Of a stretch of 50,057 nucleotides of DNA, positions 17,347 to 25,712 are shown one piece after another. The notes beneath the pieces were generated by a model. That model searched no databases, was not told the origin of the DNA, and worked only from the letters and a program-made list of their open reading frames with translations. The position numbers and the translations under genes were made by a program. The stretch is taken from the NCBI GenBank assembly GCA_005777805.1, contig SXLG01000163.1, positions 1 through 50,057 of the forward strand. The letters run 5' to 3'. Each line of letters starts with the position of its first letter. The stretch's first letter is position 1. The DNA comes from Pseudomonadota bacterium (GTDB lineage Bacteria > Desulfobacterota > Binatia > UBA12015).

Positions 17347-17580
17347 GGTGGGCCGTCGGCGGAGCGAGGCCTGGGACACGAACTTCTCGCCACGGGGCGC
17401 GCTCCTGCACCAGCAGCGACCGTCGCTGCGCTACCTTGGCCTGCTTCGGTTGTTCGAGGGGCAGGCCTCCGCTAGCTAGGCCGCTCGGCGTCCGCGGTCG
17501 TGAGCCCAGAGGGGTGAACGACCGGGCCCGTGACTCTGGCGCGGGCCGGGGGCGGAATCGCAGCGGGGCCGAGAGGATCG

Positions 17581-18813
17581 ATGGCCCAGTTCCAGTACCG
17601 CGCGGCGGACGGCGATGGCCGGATCGTCGAGGGCATGATCGACGCCCCGGCGCGTGCTCAGGCGGCCTCGCGGCTGCAGGAGCGCGGGCTGATCCCGTTG
17701 CAGGTGGACGTGCCCGGCGAGCGGGGCCGCAGCAGTCTGCTGAACCTGAGCCTGCCACAGCTCAGTTCGTGGCGGAACCGGATCGGCAAGGGCGATCTGC
17801 TCATTTTCACGCACGAGCTGAGTACGCTGCTCACCGCCGGCCTGCCGCTCGACCGCAGCCTGCAGATTCTCGGCGAACTCAGCGAGAACCCCGAGATGGA
17901 GCGCGTGGTCGGAGACGTGCTGCAATCGGTGCAGCGCGGCAAGTCGCTGGCCGAATCGCTGGGGCAGCACCCGCGCGTGTTCGAACCGCTCTACGTCAAT
18001 ATGGTCCGTGCCGGCGAGATCGGCGGTGTGCTCGAGACGGTGCTCGGCCGACTGACCGAGTACCTCGAGCGTGCCACCGAGCTGCGCGACGAGGTGCGCT
18101 CGGCCATGGTCTACCCGGTGATCCTGCTGACGACGTCGATGGCGTCGGTGATGGTGTTGCTGATCTACGTCCTGCCCAAATTCACGGCCATCTTCACGCA
18201 GGGTGGGGCCGTGTTGCCGCTCTCGGCGCGGGTGCTGGTCGCCGCCTCGGAGGCGATGCGCGGCTGGTGGTGGCTCGGCGTGCTGCTCGTTGGTTTCGGC
18301 GCTGCCGGTTTCGTCCGCTGGGTGCGGACGGCCGCCGGTCGTTTGCGCTGGGATCGCTTCCGTCTCGAGGTGCCGCTCTTCGGCGACCTGACCCGCAAGG
18401 TGGCGGTGGCGCGCTTCGCCCGCACCCTGGGCACGCTGCTCAACAGTGGCGTGCCCATGCTGCAGTCGCTCGACATCGTGCGCGAGGTCACTGGCAACAT
18501 CGTTCTCGAGGCGGCCATCGACGAAGTAAAGACTGGAGTACGGGGAGGGGCGGGCGTGGCCGGCCCGCTCTCGCACACCGGGGTCTTCCCCGCGCTGGCC
18601 TTGCAGATGATCTCGGTCGGCGAGGAAACCGGGCGACTCGACCAGATGCTGGTTTCGGTGGCCGATTACTTCGACAAGGAAGTCCGGGGGCGTCTCAAGC
18701 GTCTGACCGGGATGTTGGAGCCGATTCTGCTGGTCTTTGGCGGCCTGGTGGTGGGTTTCGTGGTGCTCTCGATGTTCTCGGCGATCTTCAGCATGAACAA
18801 CATGCCGCTTTAG
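17581..18813 (+). CDS. gspF: Type II secretion inner-membrane platform protein GspF
   Basis: A 410-residue protein, the usual length for GspF. The ATG at 17581 gives the typical start MAQFQYRAADGDGRIVEG. Two GspF domains each end in hydrophobic hairpins. The first has FTHELSTLLTAGLPLDRSL and GEIGGVLETVL. The second repeats the pattern with FARTLGTLLNSGVPMLQSL and GEETGRLDQML. The last helix ends FSAIFSMNNMPL. It anchors the GspE ATPase to the membrane platform and works with GspL, GspM and GspC. The GTG at 17530 would add 17 Gly/Arg-rich residues and is less likely. gspE is separated from it by 17 kb. Confidence 0.95.
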   Translation: MAQFQYRAADGDGRIVEGMIDAPARAQAASRLQERGLIPLQVDVPGERGRSSLLNLSLPQLSSWRNRIGKGDLLIFTHELSTLLTAGLPLDRSLQILGELSENPEMERVVGDVLQSVQRGKSLAESLGQHPRVFEPLYVNMVRAGEIGGVLETVLGRLTEYLERATELRDEVRSAMVYPVILLTTSMASVMVLLIYVLPKFTAIFTQGGAVLPLSARVLVAASEAMRGWWWLGVLLVGFGAAGFVRWVRTAAGRLRWDRFRLEVPLFGDLTRKVAVARFARTLGTLLNSGVPMLQSLDIVREVTGNIVLEAAIDEVKTGVRGGAGVAGPLSHTGVFPALALQMISVGEETGRLDQMLVSVADYFDKEVRGRLKRLTGMLEPILLVFGGLVVGFVVLSMFSAIFSMNNMPL

Positions 18814-18832
18814 GCAATGGAGGATGACGACG

Positions 18833-19294
18833 GTGACGATACAGGACAGCAGGAAGCGCAGCGGCGGCCGCGGGCCTACGGCGGGAGACGAGAGGGGTTT
18901 CACCCTGATCGAACTCCTCGTCGTGCTGGTCATCATCGGTCTGCTCGCGACGCTGGTGGCGCCGAACTTCATCGGGCAGAGCGAGAAAGCGAAGCCCAAG
19001 GCGGCGCGCGTGCAGCTCGAGAACCTGCGCAACGCGCTCGACATGTTCCAACTCGACACGGGCCGCTACCCGACCAGCCAGGAGGGGCTCGAGGCGTTGC
19101 GCAGTCGGCCCGGAGCGGCCGCGCACTGGTCGGGCCCCTACGTCAGAGATCAGATTCCAGTCGATCCCTGGGGTAATGCTTATATCTACCGCAGTCCGGG
19201 ACAGGGCGGCGCGCCCTACGAGGTCGGTAGCCAGGGGGCCGACGGTCAGTCGGGCGGTTCGGATACTGCGGCCGACATCTCGGTGTCCGGCTAG
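18833..19294 (+). CDS. gspG: Type II secretion major pseudopilin GspG
   Basis: A 153-residue major pseudopilin from the GTG at 18833. That start leaves nine bases after the GGAGG at 18819-18823; the ATG at 18824 would touch the ribosome site directly. The leader ends DERG and is cleaved by prepilin peptidase before FTLIELLVVLVIIGLLATLV, with Glu at +5. The rest shows the diagnostic GspG blocks ALDMFQLDTGRYPTSQEGLEAL and DPWGNAYIYRSPG, the calcium-binding region. The C-terminal tail (GADGQSGGSDTAADI) is typical. It polymerises into the periplasmic pseudopilus. It starts 10-20 bases after the gspF stop. Confidence 0.96.
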   Translation: MTIQDSRKRSGGRGPTAGDERGFTLIELLVVLVIIGLLATLVAPNFIGQSEKAKPKAARVQLENLRNALDMFQLDTGRYPTSQEGLEALRSRPGAAAHWSGPYVRDQIPVDPWGNAYIYRSPGQGGAPYEVGSQGADGQSGGSDTAADISVSG

Positions 19295-19346
19295 GCCGGC
19301 GACGCTGTTCGCGACGATGGCCGGGCAGGGCGGCGCAAGGGGGCCA

Positions 19347-19528
19347 CGCCGGTCGCTGGTGGCGAGGGCGATGTCGGCGATGAGCGCGTGGCCAACCACA
19401 CGCCGGTCGCTGGTGGCGAGGCCAATGTCGGCGATGAGCGCGTGGCCAACCGCACGCCGGTCGCTGGTGGCGAGGGCGATGTCGGCGATGAGCGCGTGGC
19501 CAACCACACGCCGGTCGCTGGTGGCGAG
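19347..19528 (+). repeat. 54-bp tandem repeat array, about 3.4 units, at the start of gspH
   Basis: The core CGCCGGTCGCTGGTGGCGAG begins at 19347, 19401, 19455 and 19509, exactly 54 bases apart, with few differences between units. The period is 18 codons and is open in the gspH frame, giving SLVARAMSAMSAWPT repeats. Complete units each carry two in-frame ATGs shortly after a GGCGAGG-type sequence. Confidence 0.95.
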
Positions 19529-20000
19529 GGCGCCATCCGGGGCTCGGCGCCGCGGAGAAGCCGGCTTCACGCTCATCGAGTTGCTCATCGTGCTGGTGAT
19601 CCTGGCGATGGCGGCGACTCTGGTCGCGCCCTCGGTCGAGGCCGGACTGCGTGCCCGCGAAGTGCGCAGCGCGGTACGCACGATCGTCGCGACGATGCGC
19701 AGCGCCGGCAGCGCGGCGATCATGCAGGGCACGCCCCAGGAGATGTTGATCGATCCCGTGGAGCAGCGGATCGCCGTGTCGGACGGCGAGCCTCTCGCGC
19801 TCGGCGAATTCGCCGCTATTCGCGAGGTCGTGGGCGGCGAGGTCGCCGAGGCCGGCGGCGTGCGGGTCCGCTTCTATCCCAACGGCAGCACGACGGGCAT
19901 CGCCTTGTTGGTGGGCGATCGCACCAGACTCGATGAGCCCGGCTGGGCCGTGCGTCTCGATCCGCTGATCGGTCAGATCTCGGTGGAGGAGACCCCTTGA
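19479..20000 (+). CDS. gspH: Type II secretion minor pseudopilin GspH
   Basis: About 173 residues from the ATG at 19479 in the last full repeat unit. Other in-frame ATGs lie at 19488, 19425, 19371 and 19317, so the leader could be 26 to over 80 residues. The leader is basic and ends RRRGEAG, cut before FTLIELLIVLVILAMAATLV with Glu at +5. The globular part has REVRSAVRTIVATMRSAG and the late segment VRFYPNGSTTGIAL, which matches the GspH C-terminal domain. It sits near the pseudopilus tip. The long repetitive leader is odd; pseudopilin leaders are normally short. Its stop overlaps the TTG of gspI. Confidence 0.9.
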   Translation: MSAMSAWPTTRRSLVARAPSGARRRGEAGFTLIELLIVLVILAMAATLVAPSVEAGLRAREVRSAVRTIVATMRSAGSAAIMQGTPQEMLIDPVEQRIAVSDGEPLALGEFAAIREVVGGEVAEAGGVRVRFYPNGSTTGIALLVGDRTRLDEPGWAVRLDPLIGQISVEETP

Positions 20001-20449
20001 GGCGCGATGCTCGCGAGCGTGGCTTCACGCTGATCGAGATCGCCATCGCCATGGCGGTTCTCGGCATCGGGGTGGTTTCGGCGCTGCAGGTCTTCGGCAG
20101 CAGCACCAAGCTTGTGCGCGTCGCCGGGCGTCGCAGCGAGGCGGTGATGCACGCCAAAGCGCTGATGGACGCGGCCCTCTGGGCGCCCGAGATGGTCCAC
20201 GCCGAATCGCACGGGGAGATCGGCGGGGGCTTCCGTTGGCAGCGGCTGATCCGGCCGGCCGGTGCGGAGGACGGCGTCGATCTGGAACGGTTCCGCACCG
20301 ACGTTCGACTCTCCGTGGTGAGCGTGCTGGTCGAATGGAACGAGCCGAACGGGGCCAAGTCCTACCGGCTCGGCACGATGCGGCTCGAGCCGGATTATGG
20401 CGACCAGGAGCAGGTCCAGTCCCAGCCCGGAACGGGAGGTCCGCGATGA
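19997..20449 (+). CDS. gspI: Type II secretion minor pseudopilin GspI
   Basis: A 150-residue protein starting at a TTG that overlaps the gspH stop (TTGA). GTGGAGGAG upstream serves as ribosome site. The leader is very short (MRRDARERG), cut before FTLIEIAIAMAVLGIGVVSA. The rest shows SSTKLVRVAGRRSEAVMHAKALMDA, the helix common in GspI. The C-terminal tail is longer than in classical GspI. It forms the pseudopilus tip complex with GspJ and GspK. A 199-base gap with a short bridging ORF separates it from gspJ. Confidence 0.88.
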   Translation: MRRDARERGFTLIEIAIAMAVLGIGVVSALQVFGSSTKLVRVAGRRSEAVMHAKALMDAALWAPEMVHAESHGEIGGGFRWQRLIRPAGAEDGVDLERFRTDVRLSVVSVLVEWNEPNGAKSYRLGTMRLEPDYGDQEQVQSQPGTGGPR

Positions 20450-20652
20450 GGGGGCGCGCGGCGTGGTCGCGCTGCTCCACCCCGGCGGCAAGTCGTGCCC
20501 GGGCCAGCGGGCGACCGCAGCGGCACGCGTTGCGGTCGAACGTCTCCACCCGCGACCGCCCCGGCGCGCGACAGGCACGGCGCAGCCGCTGGGGCGCGGC
20601 GGATGGCTTGAGCAAGCAGGGCGTCGGTGCGCGTCGGGGCGGTCGCCGATGA
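20446..20652 (+). other. Gap-filling short ORF between gspI and gspJ (68 codons), doubtful gene
   Basis: ATGA joins it to gspI at its 5' end and ATGA joins it to gspJ at its 3' end. The product is Arg/Ala/Ser-rich without a domain. The gap has inverted GCGACCGC (about 20510) and GCGGTCGC (about 20640) sequences near its ends. Confidence 0.25.
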
Positions 20653-21386
20653 TTGGCAAGGAACGAAGTGGCGGGCGGCCGGAACGTAGTCTCCTCTCTG
20701 CGGCAGGCTTCACGCTGCTCGAGTTGATGATCGCGCTCTCCCTCCTCGCGATGATGCTCGCGATGGCGTATTCTGCATTTGCTACCGCGACGCAGGCGAT
20801 CCCGCGCGGCGAGGACGCCGCCGCGCTCTCCGGTCGGCTGCGGATGGCGACGGCGCTGATCACACGCCAGGTGCGTTCGCTGGTGGATTATCCCGCGGAG
20901 ACCGACGAACAGGTCCATCCATTTTTCGTGGGGGGGCCCGACTCCTTCAGTTTCATCACCTCGTCCCCACAGCTTGCGGGAGGAGGCGACGGGCTCGGCT
21001 GGGTCACCTACGCGAGCGACGGCAAAAGCCTGCGCATGGCCGAGCGACTGATCTTCTCCCGTGGCAATTTGACGGGCGGCACGGGCGATCCCGAGGCCCA
21101 GGCCGAGTTGCTCTCGGGTCTCGAGGGGGTCCGCTTCCAGTATCTCCGGCTCGACGGTGTCGACAACGAATGGCTCCCGGAGTGGAACGCGCTCGAGGAG
21201 CAGTCCCTGCCGGGCGCGATCAAGATCGAGTTGATGGGCATCGGCCAGAGCCGTTCGTACTGGGTGCAGGAGATTCCGGTGATGACCGTCGTCTACGGCC
21301 TGGGCTCGTACGACTCCGACGCCATTTTTCGCGAGGGCTTCGGGACTTTCGGGACCGAGGACCGGGGAGGAGGCTTCGATGGCTGA
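20649..21386 (+). CDS. gspJ: Type II secretion minor pseudopilin GspJ
   Basis: A 245-residue protein. The ATG at 20649 gives a 20-residue leader ending LLSAAG before FTLLELMIALSLLAMMLAMAY, with Glu at +5. The following ATATQAIPRGEDAAALSGRLRMATALITRQVR helix and beta-rich body fit GspJ, including GLEGVRFQYLRLDG and WNALEEQSLPGAIKIELM. GspJ bridges GspI and GspK at the pseudopilus tip. The longer open frame upstream (to 20397) overlaps gspI and is not needed. The gene overlaps gspK by eight bases. Confidence 0.92.
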   Translation: MIGKERSGGRPERSLLSAAGFTLLELMIALSLLAMMLAMAYSAFATATQAIPRGEDAAALSGRLRMATALITRQVRSLVDYPAETDEQVHPFFVGGPDSFSFITSSPQLAGGGDGLGWVTYASDGKSLRMAERLIFSRGNLTGGTGDPEAQAELLSGLEGVRFQYLRLDGVDNEWLPEWNALEEQSLPGAIKIELMGIGQSRSYWVQEIPVMTVVYGLGSYDSDAIFREGFGTFGTEDRGGGFDG

Positions 21387-22389
21387 GGCGGGCCGGCACG
21401 GGGGCCGCCGCGTGCTGCCGGCGTCCGACCAGCGGGGGTTCGCCCTGCTGGTCGTGCTCTGGATCTTCATCGTCCTCTTCGTGCTCGGCGCCGAGTTTGC
21501 GACCGAAATGCGTCAGGACGCTCAGGCGACCGTCAATTTCGCCGACGAGACACAGAGCTACTATCTCGCGACCGCTGCCCTGAACCAGACTTTTCTCGGG
21601 GCCTTGATCGAGAACGATCAGGCGACGCTCGGGGCCTCACCCGAGGAACTCGGCCCGGAGTACATCCCGCTGGTCCGGGTGGATGGCGCTTGGCACGCGC
21701 AGACGCTCTGGGGCGCGCCGGTCCATGTGCGCGTGTTCGACGAGAGCGGCAAGGTGCCACTCAACCTGGTCGATCAGGCCATCCTGCAGCAGATTCTCGT
21801 CAATCTAGGCGTGTCGGCCGACGAGGCGTCGCAGATCGCGGATTCGATCCTCGACTGGCGGGACGAGGACGACGAGCACCGGGTCGGTGGTGCCGAGAGT
21901 GACTACTACCTCGACTTGCCGCGGCCCTACCTGGCCAAGAATGCGCCCTTCGATTCGCTCGATGAGCTTCGGCTGGTCAAGGGAGTCCGCGACGAGCTCT
22001 TCTTCGGCGGCGAGGCGCATCCTCTCGGTCTGGTAAACCTCTTCTCGGTCTACAACCGCGAGCCGACCCTGAACGTGCGGAGCGCTTCCCCGGAGGTGAT
22101 GCGGGCGGTGCTGGGCATGGACGAGAAGCAACTCCAGCAGTTCCTGACCACCCGGATGGCCGGAGGCGGCGCGCTCCTCGCCGAGGCCACGGCCCTGCTC
22201 GGAAACCCGGCGATGGCCGATTTGCTCACCGACGAGCCGCCGAGCATTCTCTTGGTCGAGGCGCAGGCGCGACTGCCTTCGGCCAGGGTGGGGGCGCACG
22301 TGGGAGCGGTGGTGGACCTGGGCGAGTCGAACGAGGGAGTGTACATCCTGCGCTGGATGGATCAGTTGCCCCTGACGGAGGTCTCGTGA
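21379..22389 (+). CDS. gspK: Type II secretion minor pseudopilin GspK (pseudopilus tip)
   Basis: A 336-residue protein, the normal GspK length. The leader ends SDQRG before FALLVVLWIFIVLFVLGAEF. Position +5 is Leu, not Glu, which is the known GspK exception. The large periplasmic domain has SYYLATAALNQ, then NLVDQAILQQIL, with the helix-hairpin-helix-like block ADSILDWRDEDDEHRVGGAE. FDSLDELRLVKGV and NLFSVYN follow, all typical of GspK. It caps the pseudopilus. The start overlaps gspJ and the end overlaps gspL (GTGA). Confidence 0.95.
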   Translation: MAEAGRHGGRRVLPASDQRGFALLVVLWIFIVLFVLGAEFATEMRQDAQATVNFADETQSYYLATAALNQTFLGALIENDQATLGASPEELGPEYIPLVRVDGAWHAQTLWGAPVHVRVFDESGKVPLNLVDQAILQQILVNLGVSADEASQIADSILDWRDEDDEHRVGGAESDYYLDLPRPYLAKNAPFDSLDELRLVKGVRDELFFGGEAHPLGLVNLFSVYNREPTLNVRSASPEVMRAVLGMDEKQLQQFLTTRMAGGGALLAEATALLGNPAMADLLTDEPPSILLVEAQARLPSARVGAHVGAVVDLGESNEGVYILRWMDQLPLTEVS

Positions 22390-23786
22390 CCGACTTGCGT
22401 GCGGTCGCCCGCACGGTGGCGCGGCTCGACTTCATTGATGGTCTTGGCGTGGCCATCGGCGACTCGAGCGTGGCGATGGCGCATCTCCGCAAACGCTTCG
22501 CCCGGGTCACGTTGAACGACACCCGGGTCGTTGCTCTGCCGCCCGTGGCGGAGGTCGATGCGCGGCGTCGCGCGCTGGTCGATGCGCTGGCGGCGTTTGG
22601 TCGCAGCCACGCGGGCGCGGCCGAGCGGGTCGCGGTCTCCTTGCCGCGCGGTGCGGCCATGGCCGCCCGGCTGAGTCTGCCGGCGGCGGCCAAGGGCGAT
22701 CTGCACGGTGTCGTGGACTTCGAGGTGGCGCGGCTCTTTCCGGTCCCGGTCGAGGAGATCGGCTGGGATATGCTGGTGCACGCGGCTGCCGAGCGGATCG
22801 ACGTCGACGTGTTCGCCCTGCGGCGGTCGGTTCTGGCCGACACGCTGGCCCTGCTCGGTGAGGCCGGCCTACGTCCGCACATGCTGACGCTCCGCCCGCT
22901 CGCGCTGCTCGACCTCGTGGGATTTTTGGAGGAGCCAGCGCCGATCACCTTCCTCGTGCGCGATGGGGGTAACCTCGAGGTCGACGTGATGGCCGCGTCC
23001 CGGCTCCGGCGCTCACACGCGCTGGGGGCAGCGTCGGAGATGCCGGGACCGCTGCTCGGTGCCGTCGCGGGCGAACTCGGTCTCGCACGCGAGGCGCTCC
23101 CGGTGATCGATTTCGGGACCCTCGACGGCGCCGGCCTCCCCGGCGAGGGCGCGGCGCAGGATGCCGGACGCGACCTGCTGGGGCGGCTCGGTGAGCGCCT
23201 GGGCCGGCCGGCACTCGTCACCGAAGTGACGGCGGCGGTGCTGCCGGCCATCGGCACCGCTCTCTCGGCCGTGCGCGAGGGCACCACAGATTTCGATCTG
23301 CTGCCCGAGGAAGATCGGCGTTCGCTCGAGGAGGGCGCCCCGCTGCTGACGTTCTTCCTCGCCTCGGTGCTGGTCCTGATCACGGCGGTGTGGCTCGTGG
23401 CCGGCGTCGTTCGGGATCTCTCGATCCGCAGCGATCTGGCGGCAGCCCTCGAAGAGATCGACCCACAGGTGCGGCAGGTCCATCGGGACGAGACGGACAT
23501 CGCCGAACGCGAGCGGCGTCTTGCCATCATGGACGGGTCCGCGGATCGGCGCGTTGCGGCCTATCTCGTCGAGCTGACCGAGATCGTCCCGAAGGACGCC
23601 TACCTGACCGCGTTCCGGTTGCGCGAGGGACAACTCGAACTCGAAGGTTTTGCTAAATCCGCCTCCGACCTGATCCCGCTGATCGAGAAGTCGCCCAACT
23701 TTGGCAATCCGCAATTCACCTCGCCCGTCACCAAGGTCCAGGACAACCAGGAGCGCTTCGCGCTCTCCGTGGAGTTGCCCAAATGA
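22386..23786 (+). CDS. gspL: Type II secretion inner-membrane protein GspL (PilM-PilN-like fusion)
   Basis: A 466-residue bitopic protein starting at a GTG that overlaps the gspK stop. The cytoplasmic part (about 1-310) is actin-like in the PilM/GspL manner, with IGDSSVAMAHL, RVAVSLPRGAAMAARLSLP and VVDFEVARLFPVPVEEIGWD. It binds the GspE N-terminus. One membrane helix, about 320-340, is FFLASVLVLITAVWLVAGV. The periplasmic part has a coiled helix and then a PilN-like ferredoxin domain ending FTSPVTKVQDNQERFALSVEL. It therefore looks like PilM joined to PilN, as known for GspL. The stop overlaps gspM (ATGA). Confidence 0.9.
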   Translation: MTDLRAVARTVARLDFIDGLGVAIGDSSVAMAHLRKRFARVTLNDTRVVALPPVAEVDARRRALVDALAAFGRSHAGAAERVAVSLPRGAAMAARLSLPAAAKGDLHGVVDFEVARLFPVPVEEIGWDMLVHAAAERIDVDVFALRRSVLADTLALLGEAGLRPHMLTLRPLALLDLVGFLEEPAPITFLVRDGGNLEVDVMAASRLRRSHALGAASEMPGPLLGAVAGELGLAREALPVIDFGTLDGAGLPGEGAAQDAGRDLLGRLGERLGRPALVTEVTAAVLPAIGTALSAVREGTTDFDLLPEEDRRSLEEGAPLLTFFLASVLVLITAVWLVAGVVRDLSIRSDLAAALEEIDPQVRQVHRDETDIAERERRLAIMDGSADRRVAAYLVELTEIVPKDAYLTAFRLREGQLELEGFAKSASDLIPLIEKSPNFGNPQFTSPVTKVQDNQERFALSVELPK

Positions 23787-24805
23787 GAGATTGGCTGGAA
23801 GGGCTGATCACCCGGTTCCGGGAAACGGACCGACAGCAGCAGCTCTACCTGATTCTGGGTGTTCTGGCCGTGATCGTGGTGCTGCGTTACGGCGCGAGCT
23901 GGTTCAGTGAGCATCGCGAGGCGGTGCGCGAGGACATTCAGCAGCAGGCGCAACGACTCGCCAATGCCCGCCAGTTGTTGGAACGTGCTCCGGCCGCGGC
24001 GGCCGAGGCAAAGCGGCTGCGCCAGCGCTACACCGAGCTGACCACGCGACTCTTGCCGGGCGACTCGCCGGCGTTGGCGGCCGCAGCGTTGCAGGATCGC
24101 CTCTCGAGCGTCGCGACCGAACGTGGCGTGGCCATCCAATCGACGCAGGTCCTGCGCGAGGAGGCGCAGGGGGACTTCCAGAAGGCCGCCTTGCGCGTGA
24201 CGGCGACGGGTGAGCTGGGTCAGCTGGCGCACTTCCTCGCTGAACTCGAGCAGGGCACGCCCCAGATCGAGGTGACCTTCATCGAACTCAACCGACGCGC
24301 GAGTCCCGTCCGCCGCGTCGGTATGCCGACCGGGGGCATGGCGCGGAATGTATCGGCGACGCTGCAGGTCACCGGCTTCCTGCGGGAATCGGCGCGGATG
24401 GAGGGTGACTCGGACGCAGCGGATGAGGACGCGGCGAACCCGTCCGCAGACCCGTCCGCGGGGAAGGCGAGCGGGGACGAGGCTCGTTCCGCGGGTCGAC
24501 TGGTCAAGCCGGCGCCGCTCGCAGGGGGCCGCGCGGATCTCCCGCCGGGACGGATGCCGCCAGCAGCGCCACCTCCCGTCGGAAAAACGATGCGCGACGA
24601 GAAGCGGGTGCTACCGCCCGGGCCCCCGGCCTTTCTTGCGGGCCGTGCGCCCGCCAGCGGGCTGCCGCTGGCACCAGGGTCGCGGCCACCGCCGGGGCCG
24701 CCTCCCACCGGCGGGGGTGTGGCCGCACCAGCGCGGGGCGCACCTCCCGGCATCCCCCTGGATGCGCTCGGCGCGCCACCGCGCCCGGAAGGGGCGATGC
24801 CGTGA
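23783..24805 (+). CDS. gspM: Type II secretion protein GspM with long Pro-rich tail
   Basis: A 340-residue protein. A cytoplasmic N-terminus is followed by one membrane helix (LYLILGVLAVIVVLRYGASW). Then comes a coiled-coil segment (about 45-95) and a ferredoxin-like domain with DRLSSVATERGVAIQST and FLAELEQGTPQIEVTFIEL, as in GspM/PilO. This core ends near residue 210. The remaining 130 residues are low complexity: an acidic Asp/Ala/Ser part, then Pro/Gly/Ala-rich sequence. Usual GspM is about 160-200 residues, so the tail is a lineage-specific addition facing the periplasm. It partners GspL. GTG of gspC overlaps its stop. Confidence 0.85.
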   Translation: MRDWLEGLITRFRETDRQQQLYLILGVLAVIVVLRYGASWFSEHREAVREDIQQQAQRLANARQLLERAPAAAAEAKRLRQRYTELTTRLLPGDSPALAAAALQDRLSSVATERGVAIQSTQVLREEAQGDFQKAALRVTATGELGQLAHFLAELEQGTPQIEVTFIELNRRASPVRRVGMPTGGMARNVSATLQVTGFLRESARMEGDSDAADEDAANPSADPSAGKASGDEARSAGRLVKPAPLAGGRADLPPGRMPPAAPPPVGKTMRDEKRVLPPGPPAFLAGRAPASGLPLAPGSRPPPGPPPTGGGVAAPARGAPPGIPLDALGAPPRPEGAMP

Positions 24806-25512
24806 AGCGCTTCCAGATCCTCAACGGGCTGCTGGTGCTCCTGATCGTCTTCGCGCTCTGGCAGACGGTCGGCGTCATCCGCCGGTCGGCGCCGGTGATC
24901 GCGGCGCGTGAAGTCACCGAGCGCCGAGTGCCGCCGGCCTCCTCCGGCCGACGGCGGCCACCGGCCGAGATGGCCAGTGCGATCGCGAACGGCGATCTCT
25001 TCGACGTCAGTCGAAGTGCGGCCCAGGAGGGGGCCCTCACCGACCAGCCCGTCGCCGCGGCGCCCCCCGCGCCGCCGCCCAATTTGAAACTTGCCGGGGT
25101 GATCGAGGTCGGCTCGATGCGCGAAGCCCTCGTGATGGATGCGGCCGCGGGCAACAAGCAGCAGCGCGTGCGCGCGGGTGAGGAGATCACCGGCTGGCGC
25201 GTCTCGGCGATCGAGCCCGAGAGCGTCGCTCTCCAGGGCGCGGCTGGCGAGCAGGTGATTCTGCAACTCGAGATCTCTAGCGCCGTCCAGGCTGGATTGG
25301 CGCTCGGGCTCGGCGGCCGCATGCCGCCGCCACCGCCGGCCAAACCGGGTGTGGCGATTGGCCAGCGGCCGCCGCCACCGGGTGGAGTCGAGGATGTGGT
25401 GGCCCGCGTGGCGATCGAGAAGCGTCGCGAGGACGCGCGCCAGCGGGCTCAGCGGGCCCGCGAGCGCCTCAAGCAGTTGCGCGACGAAGCCGCGCGCCGG
25501 CAGCAACAATGA
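24802..25512 (+). CDS. gspC: Type II secretion protein GspC, short form with coiled-coil end
   Basis: A 236-residue protein from a GTG overlapping the gspM stop. Short cytoplasmic start, then one membrane helix (LLVLLIVFALWQTVGVI). After a linker, the homology region (about 95-165) shows NLKLAGVIEVGSMREALV and GEEITGWRVSAIEPESVAL. This is the part of GspC that docks on the N0 domain of GspD. The classical C-terminal PDZ domain is absent. Instead there is a Pro-rich linker and a charged helix, RREDARQRAQRARERLKQLRD, probably a coiled coil as in other PDZ-less GspC proteins. gspC lies beside gspD at the end of the cluster, rather than at its start. Confidence 0.82.
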   Translation: MKRFQILNGLLVLLIVFALWQTVGVIRRSAPVIAAREVTERRVPPASSGRRRPPAEMASAIANGDLFDVSRSAAQEGALTDQPVAAAPPAPPPNLKLAGVIEVGSMREALVMDAAAGNKQQRVRAGEEITGWRVSAIEPESVALQGAAGEQVILQLEISSAVQAGLALGLGGRMPPPPPAKPGVAIGQRPPPPGGVEDVVARVAIEKRREDARQRAQRARERLKQLRDEAARRQQQ

Positions 25513-25712
25513 AGAGACGAAGCCTCTTGGATTCGCCGACGTGGACGTGGGGGGAGGGGGGCGTGCTTGGGCGCGCGCCTTGCGCCACTCCGGGCGTTGG
25601 TGCGGGTTGTCGCTGCGGGACGGAGCAGCGGGAGAATCTTGGCCGCATGGCGGCTTTTGGGCTACGGAGAGGCCGATCGGAGTCCCGGGGGCCGGCGTGC
25701 CGGGCTCATTGA
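25509..25712 (+). other. Gap-filling short ORF between gspC and gspD (67 codons), doubtful gene
   Basis: ATGA joins it to gspC; its TGA shares a base with an ATG at 25712 (TGATG) that is in frame with gspD. The product is Gly/Arg-rich without a domain. Confidence 0.25.

Larger units (their letters stand above)
17025..17580 (+). other. Long leader upstream of gspF, no convincing gene
   Basis: 556 bases between the sulfatase-family gene and gspF. It begins with an AT-rich patch (17050-17079), then a near-perfect anti-16S motif, then an imperfect 71-bp repeat. Short ORFs at 17066-17263 and 17260-17475 are joined by ATGA, but their products are Pro/Gly/Arg-rich without domains and do not reach gspF. 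It probably contains the promoter of the gspF-D operon, although no clear -35/-10 pair is visible. Confidence 0.5.

Noticed and set aside
19347..19528. CRISPR-like regular repeats
   Set aside because: Units are contiguous with no spacers, and are in frame with gspH; a minisatellite, not a CRISPR array.
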